This document shows, piece by piece, positions 17,598 to 24,961 of a stretch of DNA of 64,000 nt. Both the position numbers and the translations under genes were made by a program. A model generated the notes under the pieces. The model had not been told where the DNA came from. It ran no database searches and saw nothing but the letters and a program-made list of their open reading frames with translations. Source of the DNA: Winogradskyella haliclonae (GTDB lineage: Bacteria > Bacteroidota > Bacteroidia > Flavobacteriales > Flavobacteriaceae); assembly GCF_014635865.1 (NCBI RefSeq), contig NZ_BMDQ01000003.1, positions 62,001-126,000 of the forward strand, in the 5' to 3' direction. Each line of letters begins with the position of its first letter. The stretch's first letter is position 1.

Positions 17598-18071
17598 TTA
17601 CCCCTTTGAAAGTGCTTTACACCCTTGTCGACGTCGACTATCAACGAGATAAATGATTTTCCAATTGTCGTCTTCCTTAATAAGTTGAAAAGAATTTACG
17701 CCGCAATGGCTAAAATTACCATTAAACCAAAACTCATAAGGCGTCCAAGCGTTAGCCATCTTGCCATCAATTTTGATATTAAAGTCTAGTAATTTTTCTT
17801 CAAAAGTCTTGTCTTTAGGAATTCCAGCTATGTTTTTTATAAAGCCATAGTAATCGTTTACATCTAAGCGTGTTTTTCCTTCTTTATTAGAAGAAATAGA
17901 TTGCATATTTATGTTGCCCTTAGCCATGGACTTTAGCCTCACAGTATCTTGCTTATGGAAAGCATCGAAGAAGTCAATGATGGTTTGTTTAACTTTATCT
18001 TCTTCAGACGTTTGTGAAAAAGCCGAAGACATAAAACATAAGGTCAGAATACAAATGGTAATTTTTTTCAT
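17598..18071 (-). CDS. Secreted NTF2/SnoaL-like protein
   Basis: A 157-residue protein with signal peptide MKKITICILTLCFMSSAFSQ. The mature part begins EEDKVKQTIIDFFDAFHKQD, the first helix typical of the NTF2/SnoaL-like cone fold, and continues with WTPYEFWFNGNFSHCGVNSFQ and DDNWKIIYLVDSRRR, the usual final strands. Many such proteins are ligand-binding or accessory proteins without known reaction; no catalytic residue can be assigned. It is convergent with sdaA and divergent from panB. Confidence 0.75.
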   Translation of the reverse strand: MKKITICILTLCFMSSAFSQTSEEDKVKQTIIDFFDAFHKQDTVRLKSMAKGNINMQSISSNKEGKTRLDVNDYYGFIKNIAGIPKDKTFEEKLLDFNIKIDGKMANAWTPYEFWFNGNFSHCGVNSFQLIKEDDNWKIIYLVDSRRRQGCKALSKG

Positions 18072-18120
18072 GATTGATAATTTTTGTCAAAATACCTTCA
18101 AAATAGTATTTCCACTTAAA

Positions 18121-18138
18121 GTTAAACAAAAGTTTAAC
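18121..18138. promoter_or_regulatory. Inverted repeat GTTAAAC-N4-GTTTAAC upstream of panB
   Basis: Seven-base arms GTTAAAC and GTTTAAC are perfect inverted copies around AAAA. The element lies in the 105-base divergent region between the NTF2-like gene and panB and could be an operator for either. It is AT-rich, so chance is possible. Confidence 0.3.
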
Positions 18139-18176
18139 AAATCTCATTATTTTTACCATTCACTAAATATAACAGT

Positions 18177-18995
18177 ATGTCTGTAGCTAAAAAAGAATAC
18201 AAAAGAATTACAGTAAAGACTTTAGTAGATATGAAGTCTAAAGGCGAAAAAATATCTATGCTTACAGCTTATGATTATACGATGGCCAAAATAGTAGATG
18301 GTGCAGGTGTAGACGTGATTTTGGTTGGCGATTCTGCAAGTAATGTCATGGCTGGTCATGAAACTACTCTACCAATAACCCTTGATCAAATGATATATCA
18401 TGCGTCTTCTGTAGTCAGAGCCATAGATCGTGCTTTAGTAGTTGTTGATTTACCTTTTGGAACATACCAAAGTGACCCTAAAGAAGCGCTTCGTTCTGCA
18501 ATTAGAATCATGAAAGAAAGTGGCGGTCATGCAGTAAAACTAGAAGGCGGCAAAGAAATAAAAGAATCTATAAAACGAATTCTGAATGCCGGTATTCCTG
18601 TTATGGGACATTTAGGATTAACACCTCAATCTATATACAAATTTGGAACGTACACTGTGAGAGCCAAAGAAGAGCAAGAAGCTATGCAGCTTAAAGAAGA
18701 CGCTTTAATGCTAGAAAAAGCAGGATGTTTTGGAATTGTTCTCGAAAAAATTCCTGCAGCTTTAGCTAAAGAAGTTGCAGAGAGTGTATCAATTCCAGTT
18801 ATTGGTATTGGTGCTGGTGACGGTGTTGATGGTCAAGTCCTTGTATTGCACGATATGATTGGAATGACACATGAATTTAATCCTCGCTTTTTACGTCGTT
18901 ATATGAATCTCTATGAAGAAATGACTACAGCTATTGGTCAATATGTAACTGATGTAAAATCTGAAGATTTTCCTAATGAGAAGGAGCAATATTAA
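18177..18995 (+). CDS. panB: 3-methyl-2-oxobutanoate hydroxymethyltransferase
   Basis: PanB adds a hydroxymethyl group from methylene-tetrahydrofolate to 2-oxoisovalerate, making ketopantoate for pantothenate and CoA. The 272-residue protein has the family TIM-barrel motifs [39 protein letters not shown] (Mg-binding Asp), [26 protein letters not shown], and [21 protein letters not shown]. Length and motifs are complete. It heads a three-gene unit with a cupin protein (3-base gap) and an RluA-type pseudouridine synthase. No other pantothenate gene is nearby. Confidence 0.97.
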   Translation: MSVAKKEYKRITVKTLVDMKSKGEKISMLTAYDYTMAKIVDGAGVDVILVGDSASNVMAGHETTLPITLDQMIYHASSVVRAIDRALVVVDLPFGTYQSDPKEALRSAIRIMKESGGHAVKLEGGKEIKESIKRILNAGIPVMGHLGLTPQSIYKFGTYTVRAKEEQEAMQLKEDALMLEKAGCFGIVLEKIPAALAKEVAESVSIPVIGIGAGDGVDGQVLVLHDMIGMTHEFNPRFLRRYMNLYEEMTTAIGQYVTDVKSEDFPNEKEQY

Positions 18996-18998
18996 GTT

Positions 18999-19502
18999 AT
19001 GGAGGCTTTAGAAAAAATTATTCAAAAACTTGAGTTACAACCTCATCCTGAAGGTGGTTTTTTTAAAGAAACATATAGAAGTCAAGGCGTTATATCTAAA
19101 TCCTCTCTTCCCCAAGTTTTTCAAGGTGAAAGAAATCACTCTACCTGCATATATTATCTATTAAAATCTGATGACTTTTCTGCATTTCATAAAATAAATC
19201 AAGATGAAATATGGCACTTTTATTTAGGTGATGCTATAGAATTGCACATGATATCTGAAGAAGGAGTATTAAATACTATTAATGTCGGAAGAGATATATT
19301 AAATAATGAAGTCTTACAAGTAGTTGTCCCTAAAAACTGTTGGTTTGCCGCAAGAGTTATTAATCCAAATAGTTATGGACTAGTTGGATGTACAGTTTCC
19401 CCTGGTTTTGATTTTAAAGATTTTACTTTGGCATCATATAATAGACTCGCTAGTAAATTTCCTCAACATAAAGACATTATAAAAGCATTTACAAGACAAT
19501 AA
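18999..19502 (+). CDS. Cupin protein of the DUF985 family
   Basis: A 167-residue RmlC-like cupin. Family segments are LQPHPEGGFFKETYRS at residues 10-25, STCIYYLL, the metal-site-like HKINQDEIWHFYLGDAIELH and VVPKNCWFAARVI. DUF985 proteins resemble sugar epimerase-type cupins, but no reaction is established. The gene sits three bases after panB and overlaps the next gene as TAATG, so it is part of the same operon; no functional link to pantothenate synthesis can be read from the sequence. Confidence 0.85.
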   Translation: MEALEKIIQKLELQPHPEGGFFKETYRSQGVISKSSLPQVFQGERNHSTCIYYLLKSDDFSAFHKINQDEIWHFYLGDAIELHMISEEGVLNTINVGRDILNNEVLQVVVPKNCWFAARVINPNSYGLVGCTVSPGFDFKDFTLASYNRLASKFPQHKDIIKAFTRQ

Positions 19503-20206
19503 TGTCTAATCAAAAAAAAACAATATCAGATAAAGACAATTTAAAAGTTATCTATGAGGACAACCACATTATTGTTGTCAATAAACGTGCCGGCGATATT
19601 GTGCAAGGTGACAGAACGGGAGACAAACCTTTAAGTAATGTCGTAAAAGAATACATTGCGGAAAAATATAATAAACCTGGAAATGTATATCTCGGTGTTG
19701 TACACCGCTTAGATAGACCTACAACTGGCATTGTCTTGTTTGCCAAAACTAGTAAAGCTTTACCTCGTTTAAACAAATTATTTGCTGAAAAGAAAGCCAA
19801 CAAGACGTATTGGGCTTTAGTAAAAAATCAACCGCCAAAAACTGAAGACACTTTGGTGAATTGGCTTAAAAAAAATCCTAAAAACAACAAATCTACTGCT
19901 TATAAAAAGGAAATAGAGAACAGTAAAAAGGCTATACTAAGCTATAAAATAATAAAAGCATTAGATAATTTCTATCTGTTAAGTATTGACTTAGAAACGG
20001 GAAGACATCATCAAATAAGAGCACAACTTTCAAATATTGGATGTCCTATAAAAGGAGATTTAAAATATGGTTTTGACCGTAGTAATAAAGACGGAAGCAT
20101 TAGCCTACATGCGCGAACATTAGAGTTTATACATCCTGTAAAAAAAGAATCCATTTTTATTGAAGCACCACTACCAAAAGACCCACTTTGGGATGCTTGT
20201 AGTTAG
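19502..20206 (+). CDS. RluA-family pseudouridine synthase
   Basis: A 234-residue RNA pseudouridine synthase without an S4 domain. The catalytic motif HRLDRPTTGIVLFAKTSKA (Asp near residue 65) and the later ETGRHHQIRAQLSNIGCPI are diagnostic for the RluA family, which isomerises uridines in rRNA or tRNA. The compact length and KTYWALVKNQP resemble RluC/TruC-like single-domain members; the target site is not predictable. It is third in the panB operon and overlaps the cupin stop codon. Confidence 0.92.
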   Translation: MSNQKKTISDKDNLKVIYEDNHIIVVNKRAGDIVQGDRTGDKPLSNVVKEYIAEKYNKPGNVYLGVVHRLDRPTTGIVLFAKTSKALPRLNKLFAEKKANKTYWALVKNQPPKTEDTLVNWLKKNPKNNKSTAYKKEIENSKKAILSYKIIKALDNFYLLSIDLETGRHHQIRAQLSNIGCPIKGDLKYGFDRSNKDGSISLHARTLEFIHPVKKESIFIEAPLPKDPLWDACS

Positions 20207-20209
20207 ACC

Positions 20210-21058
20210 TTAATCAACTAAACTAAATATTACTTTATCTTTTTCTTTTTTTTGACTTAGCAAATTAATTGCTGACTCTGTTAATTGTAGAACTCTTGGA
20301 TAGCCTCCCGTTGTTTGACAATCGCGCATTAACACAATCAGTCTCCCAGAAGGAGTTAACTGAACCGTTCCAGGTAAAACTGGACCAGTAAGTATCGATT
20401 TTAAGTCATTATTAATTTGTGGTAAAAGCTGATAAGCCATACGATTATAGAGCTTTGAAACCATAAACTGTGTAGACTTTAGCTGATCTTTCTGTAGATT
20501 AGATAATAATTCAAATTCTGGACCTTTTAACACATCCAATACCTCAGATGAGAAGTCAATAGGCTTAAGCTTAGAAAATAGTTTTGACGGTTTTAATTTG
20601 GTTGTAAGCTGGTTAAAAGATAACGCGTCACCTTCGGTAATACTATCATTTATTGTGATTGGCTTGTAATAACTTTGACTTCCTAGCACTTTCTCTGTTT
20701 TATATCCACCTTTAACAGCTATATAAGAACGTAAACCTGACTTTAGCTTACCAAATTCAAGAATATCGCCTTTTAGAATACTATACACTTTGTTATTCTG
20801 AATTATTTCGCCATTAATAGATGGAGATATATCAGCACCACAGATAACAATATAGCTTTCTGCCTCAAATTTTAGCTTAGGGCCAGTCATTGTGATTTCT
20901 AACACAGCGTCAGTTCTTGCATTACCCAACAAAGTATTTGCTAATTCAGCAGAATATAAATCCATTGCTCCGCTTTTTGGAACTCCATATTCACCATAGC
21001 CAAAACGACCTTTATCTTGAATGGTAGAAAACATACCTGGTTTTAAAACCTTAATCAT
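20210..21058 (-). CDS. pxpC: 5-oxoprolinase subunit C (biotin-dependent carboxylase-like domain)
   Basis: A 282-residue protein starting IKVLKPGMFSTIQDKGRFGYGEYGVPKSGAMD, the AHS2/KipA-type signature, with GSQSYYKPITIND and a late MRDCQTTGGYPRVLQL segment. With PxpA and PxpB it forms the ATP-dependent 5-oxoprolinase that opens 5-oxo-L-proline (pyroglutamate) to glutamate, a damage-repair and salvage reaction. Start and upstream pxpB stop overlap as TAATG. It is the last gene of a five-gene overlapping operon and converges on the RluA gene. Confidence 0.93.
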   Translation of the reverse strand: MIKVLKPGMFSTIQDKGRFGYGEYGVPKSGAMDLYSAELANTLLGNARTDAVLEITMTGPKLKFEAESYIVICGADISPSINGEIIQNNKVYSILKGDILEFGKLKSGLRSYIAVKGGYKTEKVLGSQSYYKPITINDSITEGDALSFNQLTTKLKPSKLFSKLKPIDFSSEVLDVLKGPEFELLSNLQKDQLKSTQFMVSKLYNRMAYQLLPQINNDLKSILTGPVLPGTVQLTPSGRLIVLMRDCQTTGGYPRVLQLTESAINLLSQKKEKDKVIFSLVD

Positions 21059-21789
21059 TATACTGAAATGCTTTTAGGTTTATAACAATTAGAATTTACT
21101 TGTTCCAAAATCGAATGATACTCTTCCATAGAAACAGGCATAAATTTTATTTTATCTCCAGCTTTTGCAAAGCAAGGATTCTCTTTTTTAGGGTTAAAAA
21201 AGCTGACAGGAGAATTGCCAATAATATGCCATCCACCTGGACTATTTTGAGGGTAAATTCCTGTCTGATTTCCACCTATACCAACAGCTCCTTTTTTAAC
21301 ATCCAAATTAGGTGTAGATTTTCGGTCAAAACACAACGATTCATCTAAGCCTCCTAAGTATAAAAACCCAGGTAAAAAACCAATAAAAAAAACTGTATAT
21401 ATTTGTTGAGAATGCCGTTGAATAATTTCTGATTTTGCAAGTGATTTAGTCGTCGATAATAGTTCTAAATCTATCCCAAATTCATCATCATAGCAAACAG
21501 GAACTTCCCAAAGTTTCAATTTTAAAGCACTTTGCGATTCTATGCTTGAATAAATGGTTTTTAGACGCAATATTTCATCATAGACATCTTCAATAGTATA
21601 TACATAATTAACTAATATTGAATTATATGTATTGATTATATCAACTTTTAGTTTAACATTTTTTTGAAATAAGATATTTTTAAAGTTTAGCACATCTTGA
21701 AGCATGTCCTCATCAATAACTGATGGCCATTCTATTAAAATAGAGCGTTCATTGAATGGTCTATATTTAAGATTATATTTCAAAATCAA
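21058..21789 (-). CDS. pxpB: 5-oxoprolinase subunit B (KipI-like)
   Basis: A 243-residue AHS1/KipI-type protein. Diagnostic pieces are WEVPVCYDDEFGIDLELL, FFIGFLPGFLYLGGL and the strongly conserved GAVGIGGNQTGIYPQNSPGG followed by WHIIGNSP. PxpB pairs with PxpC to activate 5-oxoproline with ATP. The reading frame begins with a TTG immediately after the pxpA stop codon (21790); a second TTG two codons later is also possible, and no ATG fits. It overlaps pxpC by one base. Function follows from the complete pxpABC set. Confidence 0.92.
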   Translation of the reverse strand: MILKYNLKYRPFNERSILIEWPSVIDEDMLQDVLNFKNILFQKNVKLKVDIINTYNSILVNYVYTIEDVYDEILRLKTIYSSIESQSALKLKLWEVPVCYDDEFGIDLELLSTTKSLAKSEIIQRHSQQIYTVFFIGFLPGFLYLGGLDESLCFDRKSTPNLDVKKGAVGIGGNQTGIYPQNSPGGWHIIGNSPVSFFNPKKENPCFAKAGDKIKFMPVSMEEYHSILEQVNSNCYKPKSISV

Positions 21790-22533
21790 TTATACAATTC
21801 TAATACTATTATGTTCTAGGTTATGGTGCAAATATTCTAAAATATCTTGTGCATTTTTTGTGTCACCATGGACACAAATCGTATCTACAAACAACTCAAC
21901 TTCTACTCCATTTATAGCTATAACTTTTTGTTCAGAAATCATCTTAAAAACATGTTCAAAAACAGCTTCTTTTTTAGTGATTAAAGCTTCATTTTTTTGA
22001 CGTGAAACGAGAGACAAATCTTCATTGTAATTTCGGTCTGCAAAACCTTCAAAGACCACTTCAATATTTTCATGTTTTGCAAGTTGAGAAATAACAGATT
22101 TATAAGGTGCATATAATTTCACTGACGATGGAAAAGACTTTAAAACTTTCAAAATCACTTTAGCAATTTCAGAATCTTTTGCTGCCAAATTATATAAGGC
22201 CCCATGAGGTTTTATATGATGCATCTCTATACTTTCGGATTTTAAAACATTTGCTAAATCTTCTATTTGAGATTTTAAACTATCAAATAACGTCTCTGAC
22301 GAAAGTTTCATATCTACTCGCCCAAAATTTAATTTATCTGGAAAAGACGGATGTGCTCCAATTTTCACTTGATGTGCTTTGGCTAATTTTACTACAGATT
22401 TCATTGTGTCAAAATCACCTGCATGTCCGCCACAAGCGATGTTACATGATGACAAGTAAGGCATCAAACTCGCTTCATTGCCTATACCTTCGCCAACATC
22501 GGCATTAATATCTATTTTGAGATTAGATGACAT
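21790..22533 (-). CDS. pxpA: 5-oxoprolinase subunit A (LamB/YcsF family)
   Basis: A 247-residue LamB/YcsF protein that hydrolyses the phosphorylated 5-oxoproline intermediate. Signature segments are KIDINADVGEG at the N-terminus, SCNIACGGHAGD (metal-site-like His and Asp), GAHPSFPDKLNFGR, HIKPHGALYN and VEGFADRNY-like FEGFADRNYNEDLSLV. The ATG at 22533 gives the family-like start MSSNLKIDINADVG and overlaps the preceding transporter gene by 11 bases; the frame also contains a GTG at 22542. Coupling with the transporter suggests uptake and hydrolysis are linked. Confidence 0.93.
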   Translation of the reverse strand: MSSNLKIDINADVGEGIGNEASLMPYLSSCNIACGGHAGDFDTMKSVVKLAKAHQVKIGAHPSFPDKLNFGRVDMKLSSETLFDSLKSQIEDLANVLKSESIEMHHIKPHGALYNLAAKDSEIAKVILKVLKSFPSSVKLYAPYKSVISQLAKHENIEVVFEGFADRNYNEDLSLVSRQKNEALITKKEAVFEHVFKMISEQKVIAINGVEVELFVDTICVHGDTKNAQDILEYLHHNLEHNSIRIV

Positions 22534-23746
22534 TAAATACACTTAAAATTGTTTTTACTCCTAAAAAAAGGGTAATACCTAATATGAAATATCCTAAAAC
22601 ATTCTGAAGCGTAGAGTTTTTATACTTGCCAAGAATACTAGATTTATTCATAATCCATATCAAAATACCAGCAATTATGGGTAATAATAAACCATTAGCT
22701 ACTTGAGCAAACTTTATAATCTCAATAGACTTAAATCCAATAGATGAGAATAACACACCCAAGGACAATATAAAAATCCATACCAACCTAAACTGTTTAG
22801 ATTTTAAATTACTATTCCAACCCAAACAACCTGAAGCAACATAAGCAGCAGCTAAAGGAGCCGTGATTGCACTTGTAATTCCTGCAGAAAACAAGCCAAT
22901 GGCTAAAAAATACTTTGCAAAATCTCCAAATAATGGCTGTAAGCCTAGTGCTAAATCTGACGCATCATTAATATCTTGAAATGAAACTGCCGATGCTGAA
23001 ATAATGATACACATAGACACTAAACCGCCTAACACAACAGCTATAACGGTATCTTTTCTTGCATATGATAAATCACTATCAGATTTCCATTTCGTTTTTG
23101 CTAATGATGCATGTAAAAATATATTATAAGGCACAACAGTAGTACCAATTAAACCAATAATTGTTAGGATACTCTTTTCTGGGAATTGTGGTACAAACAT
23201 CCCGTTAAGTACATCAAAAACATTTGGTTTAGTTATGATTGCTGTAACCAAAAAAGCCAGGCTCATAAGTATCACCATAAAAACTAATGCACGCTCAATA
23301 ACTTTGTAATTACCAATATACAAGACTATAAAGGCTACCAACCCAATTATAATAGGCCATACATCGATATTAAAGTCAAAAGTTTGAAACTCCGGTGTAC
23401 CAAAAAGTGTTTTTACACCCAATGCTCCACCAGAAATATTTCCAGCTTCATAAGCAGCATTACCAATGACAATAGCAGATAAGATAAGAGCTATTATTAG
23501 TATTCTAACCGTAGGGTTTTTAATTTTTGAACGGATAGTCTCTGACAATCCTTTTTGAGTTATTACGCCTAATCTAGCGGACATCTCTTGCAAAATTATG
23601 GTTGCCAGGACAGATAAGGTCATTGCCCAAAGCAAAGCATAACCAAAATTAACACCAGCTACAGTACAAAGCGTTACTGTTCCTGGACCAATAAAAGCTG
23701 CAGCTACCAAAGGTCCAGGACCTATATTTTTGAAGAAATTCTTCAT
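22523..23746 (-). CDS. NRAMP-family transporter with atypical substrate site
   Basis: A 407-residue polytopic protein with about eleven membrane helices and the NRAMP fold (GPGPLVAAAFIGPGTVTLC, later VVPYNIFLHASLAKTKW and AGITSAITAPLAAAYVASG). Classical NRAMP metal importers have DPGN in helix 1 and MPH in helix 6. Here these are GPGT (20-23) and VPYN (205-208), so the Asp, Asn and Met ligands are all replaced. A standard Mn/Fe transporter is therefore unlikely. Position between the DUF2891 lipoprotein and pxpA, with overlaps on both sides, suggests transport of 5-oxoproline or a related organic compound; this is inference. Confidence 0.85.
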   Translation of the reverse strand: MKNFFKNIGPGPLVAAAFIGPGTVTLCTVAGVNFGYALLWAMTLSVLATIILQEMSARLGVITQKGLSETIRSKIKNPTVRILIIALILSAIVIGNAAYEAGNISGGALGVKTLFGTPEFQTFDFNIDVWPIIIGLVAFIVLYIGNYKVIERALVFMVILMSLAFLVTAIITKPNVFDVLNGMFVPQFPEKSILTIIGLIGTTVVPYNIFLHASLAKTKWKSDSDLSYARKDTVIAVVLGGLVSMCIIISASAVSFQDINDASDLALGLQPLFGDFAKYFLAIGLFSAGITSAITAPLAAAYVASGCLGWNSNLKSKQFRLVWIFILSLGVLFSSIGFKSIEIIKFAQVANGLLLPIIAGILIWIMNKSSILGKYKNSTLQNVLGYFILGITLFLGVKTILSVFNVI

Positions 23747-24858
23747 TATCTTTCTATTGAGTTTAGTGCATAGATAGCGAAACTACCCAACCAATGCCCA
23801 CCTTCATAACTATCTCCAACAATACTTGGTAAAGAACTATTAATATGTTTATTTGCTAAGTTTTTTAAATGTTTATAGTCTTCCAAATCCTTAGATATAT
23901 AATTTAAACTCCACGCACGAGAAAAGTTAACACCATCTAAATGCACTAACTTTCCATCAGTTCTATCAGAAACACGGCCGACTTCAAGATTAAAGTCTTT
24001 TTCTTTTAATTGTGGTAAAAATTCCTCAAACCATTTTTTAAATTCTTCTATAGACAAAACGCGTTTCATTAAAGCAGCCTCTTCCAAACATGGTGACAAA
24101 AAATCAAAACCACTTGGCTCCCATCCCAATGGACAACCTGCATCAGCAAAATAAAAATCACGAGCACGCTTTTCTATTAATGTTTTTAATTCTGTTTTAT
24201 TCAATGTCATAGCATAATCATAGGCAAAACTTAACCCAAATGCTGTATTAGGGTGCTCTCCTACTCGGATTGGATAATTCAGTTTTGGCAGAAATTCTAA
24301 ATATTTATCAACTATTAAATCAGTTAAGGGCTGCATGTTTTCTTCAACTTGTCTTGCGACATCGCTATCCCATTGGTTTAATTCCTCAGCAAGCTTTAAA
24401 ACCCATGCCCAACCATAAGTACGCTCAAAAGACGCATTGTTTTTATCATCAAAATAGGCCACTTCTATTTCTATATTTTTTTTTGAGACACTATTAAGCA
24501 ACCAAGCTTCTATTTCATTAGCTTTTTCTAAGTCTGGAAATTGGCGCAACAAACTTACCAAGCTCCAGTGCCCATGTACTGCAGAATGCCAATCAAAGCA
24601 ACCATAAAATGCAGGATGCAATTCTTGTGGCGACTTTAAATCTTTATCACCTCCTAAGGTTTGCCCTAAGCGATTAGGATATTCTGTACCAACACAAGCT
24701 AAGGGTAATTCAGCCAGCCGATTGGCTTCTTCACGATTTAAATCTGGGATTTTTTCTAATTTAATTTCTAGAGTTTCAGAAACTTTAACTTGAGTGTTTT
24801 CTTTTGTATTGCAACTCATCGCTAAGAGAAACAAAAAAACGATATAGATAGTTTTCAT
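23746..24858 (-). CDS. DUF2891 lipoprotein
   Basis: A 370-residue protein whose N-terminus MKTIYIVFLFLLAMSC is a lipoprotein signal; the Cys is residue 16. The body matches DUF2891: HPAFYGCFDWHSAVHGHWSL near residue 82, many aromatic helices, GWAWVLKLAEELNQW, HPNTAFGLSFAYDYA, FDFLSPCLEEAALM and a final GGHWLGSFAIYAL. The helical repeats suggest an alpha/alpha-toroid like fold; no reaction is established. It is the first gene of the pxp operon and overlaps the transporter as TAATG. The frame continues ten codons upstream to 24888, but the signal peptide supports the ATG at 24858. Confidence 0.85.
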   Translation of the reverse strand: MKTIYIVFLFLLAMSCNTKENTQVKVSETLEIKLEKIPDLNREEANRLAELPLACVGTEYPNRLGQTLGGDKDLKSPQELHPAFYGCFDWHSAVHGHWSLVSLLRQFPDLEKANEIEAWLLNSVSKKNIEIEVAYFDDKNNASFERTYGWAWVLKLAEELNQWDSDVARQVEENMQPLTDLIVDKYLEFLPKLNYPIRVGEHPNTAFGLSFAYDYAMTLNKTELKTLIEKRARDFYFADAGCPLGWEPSGFDFLSPCLEEAALMKRVLSIEEFKKWFEEFLPQLKEKDFNLEVGRVSDRTDGKLVHLDGVNFSRAWSLNYISKDLEDYKHLKNLANKHINSSLPSIVGDSYEGGHWLGSFAIYALNSIER

Positions 24859-24934
24859 TAGTGATATTATTTTTATGGGACTTATCAAAAATACAATTTA
24901 CAAGGTATTGGTTTTCATATATATTATTTATCTT

Positions 24935-24948
24935 TCAATTTAAATTGA
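24935..24948. promoter_or_regulatory. 14-bp palindrome before the TPR membrane gene
   Basis: TCAATTTAAATTGA is self-complementary over 14 bases and lies 14 bases before the ATG at 24962, in the divergent region shared with the pxp operon. It could be an operator, but AT-rich palindromes arise easily by chance. Confidence 0.25.
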
Positions 24949-24961
24949 GTATTTACAATAA

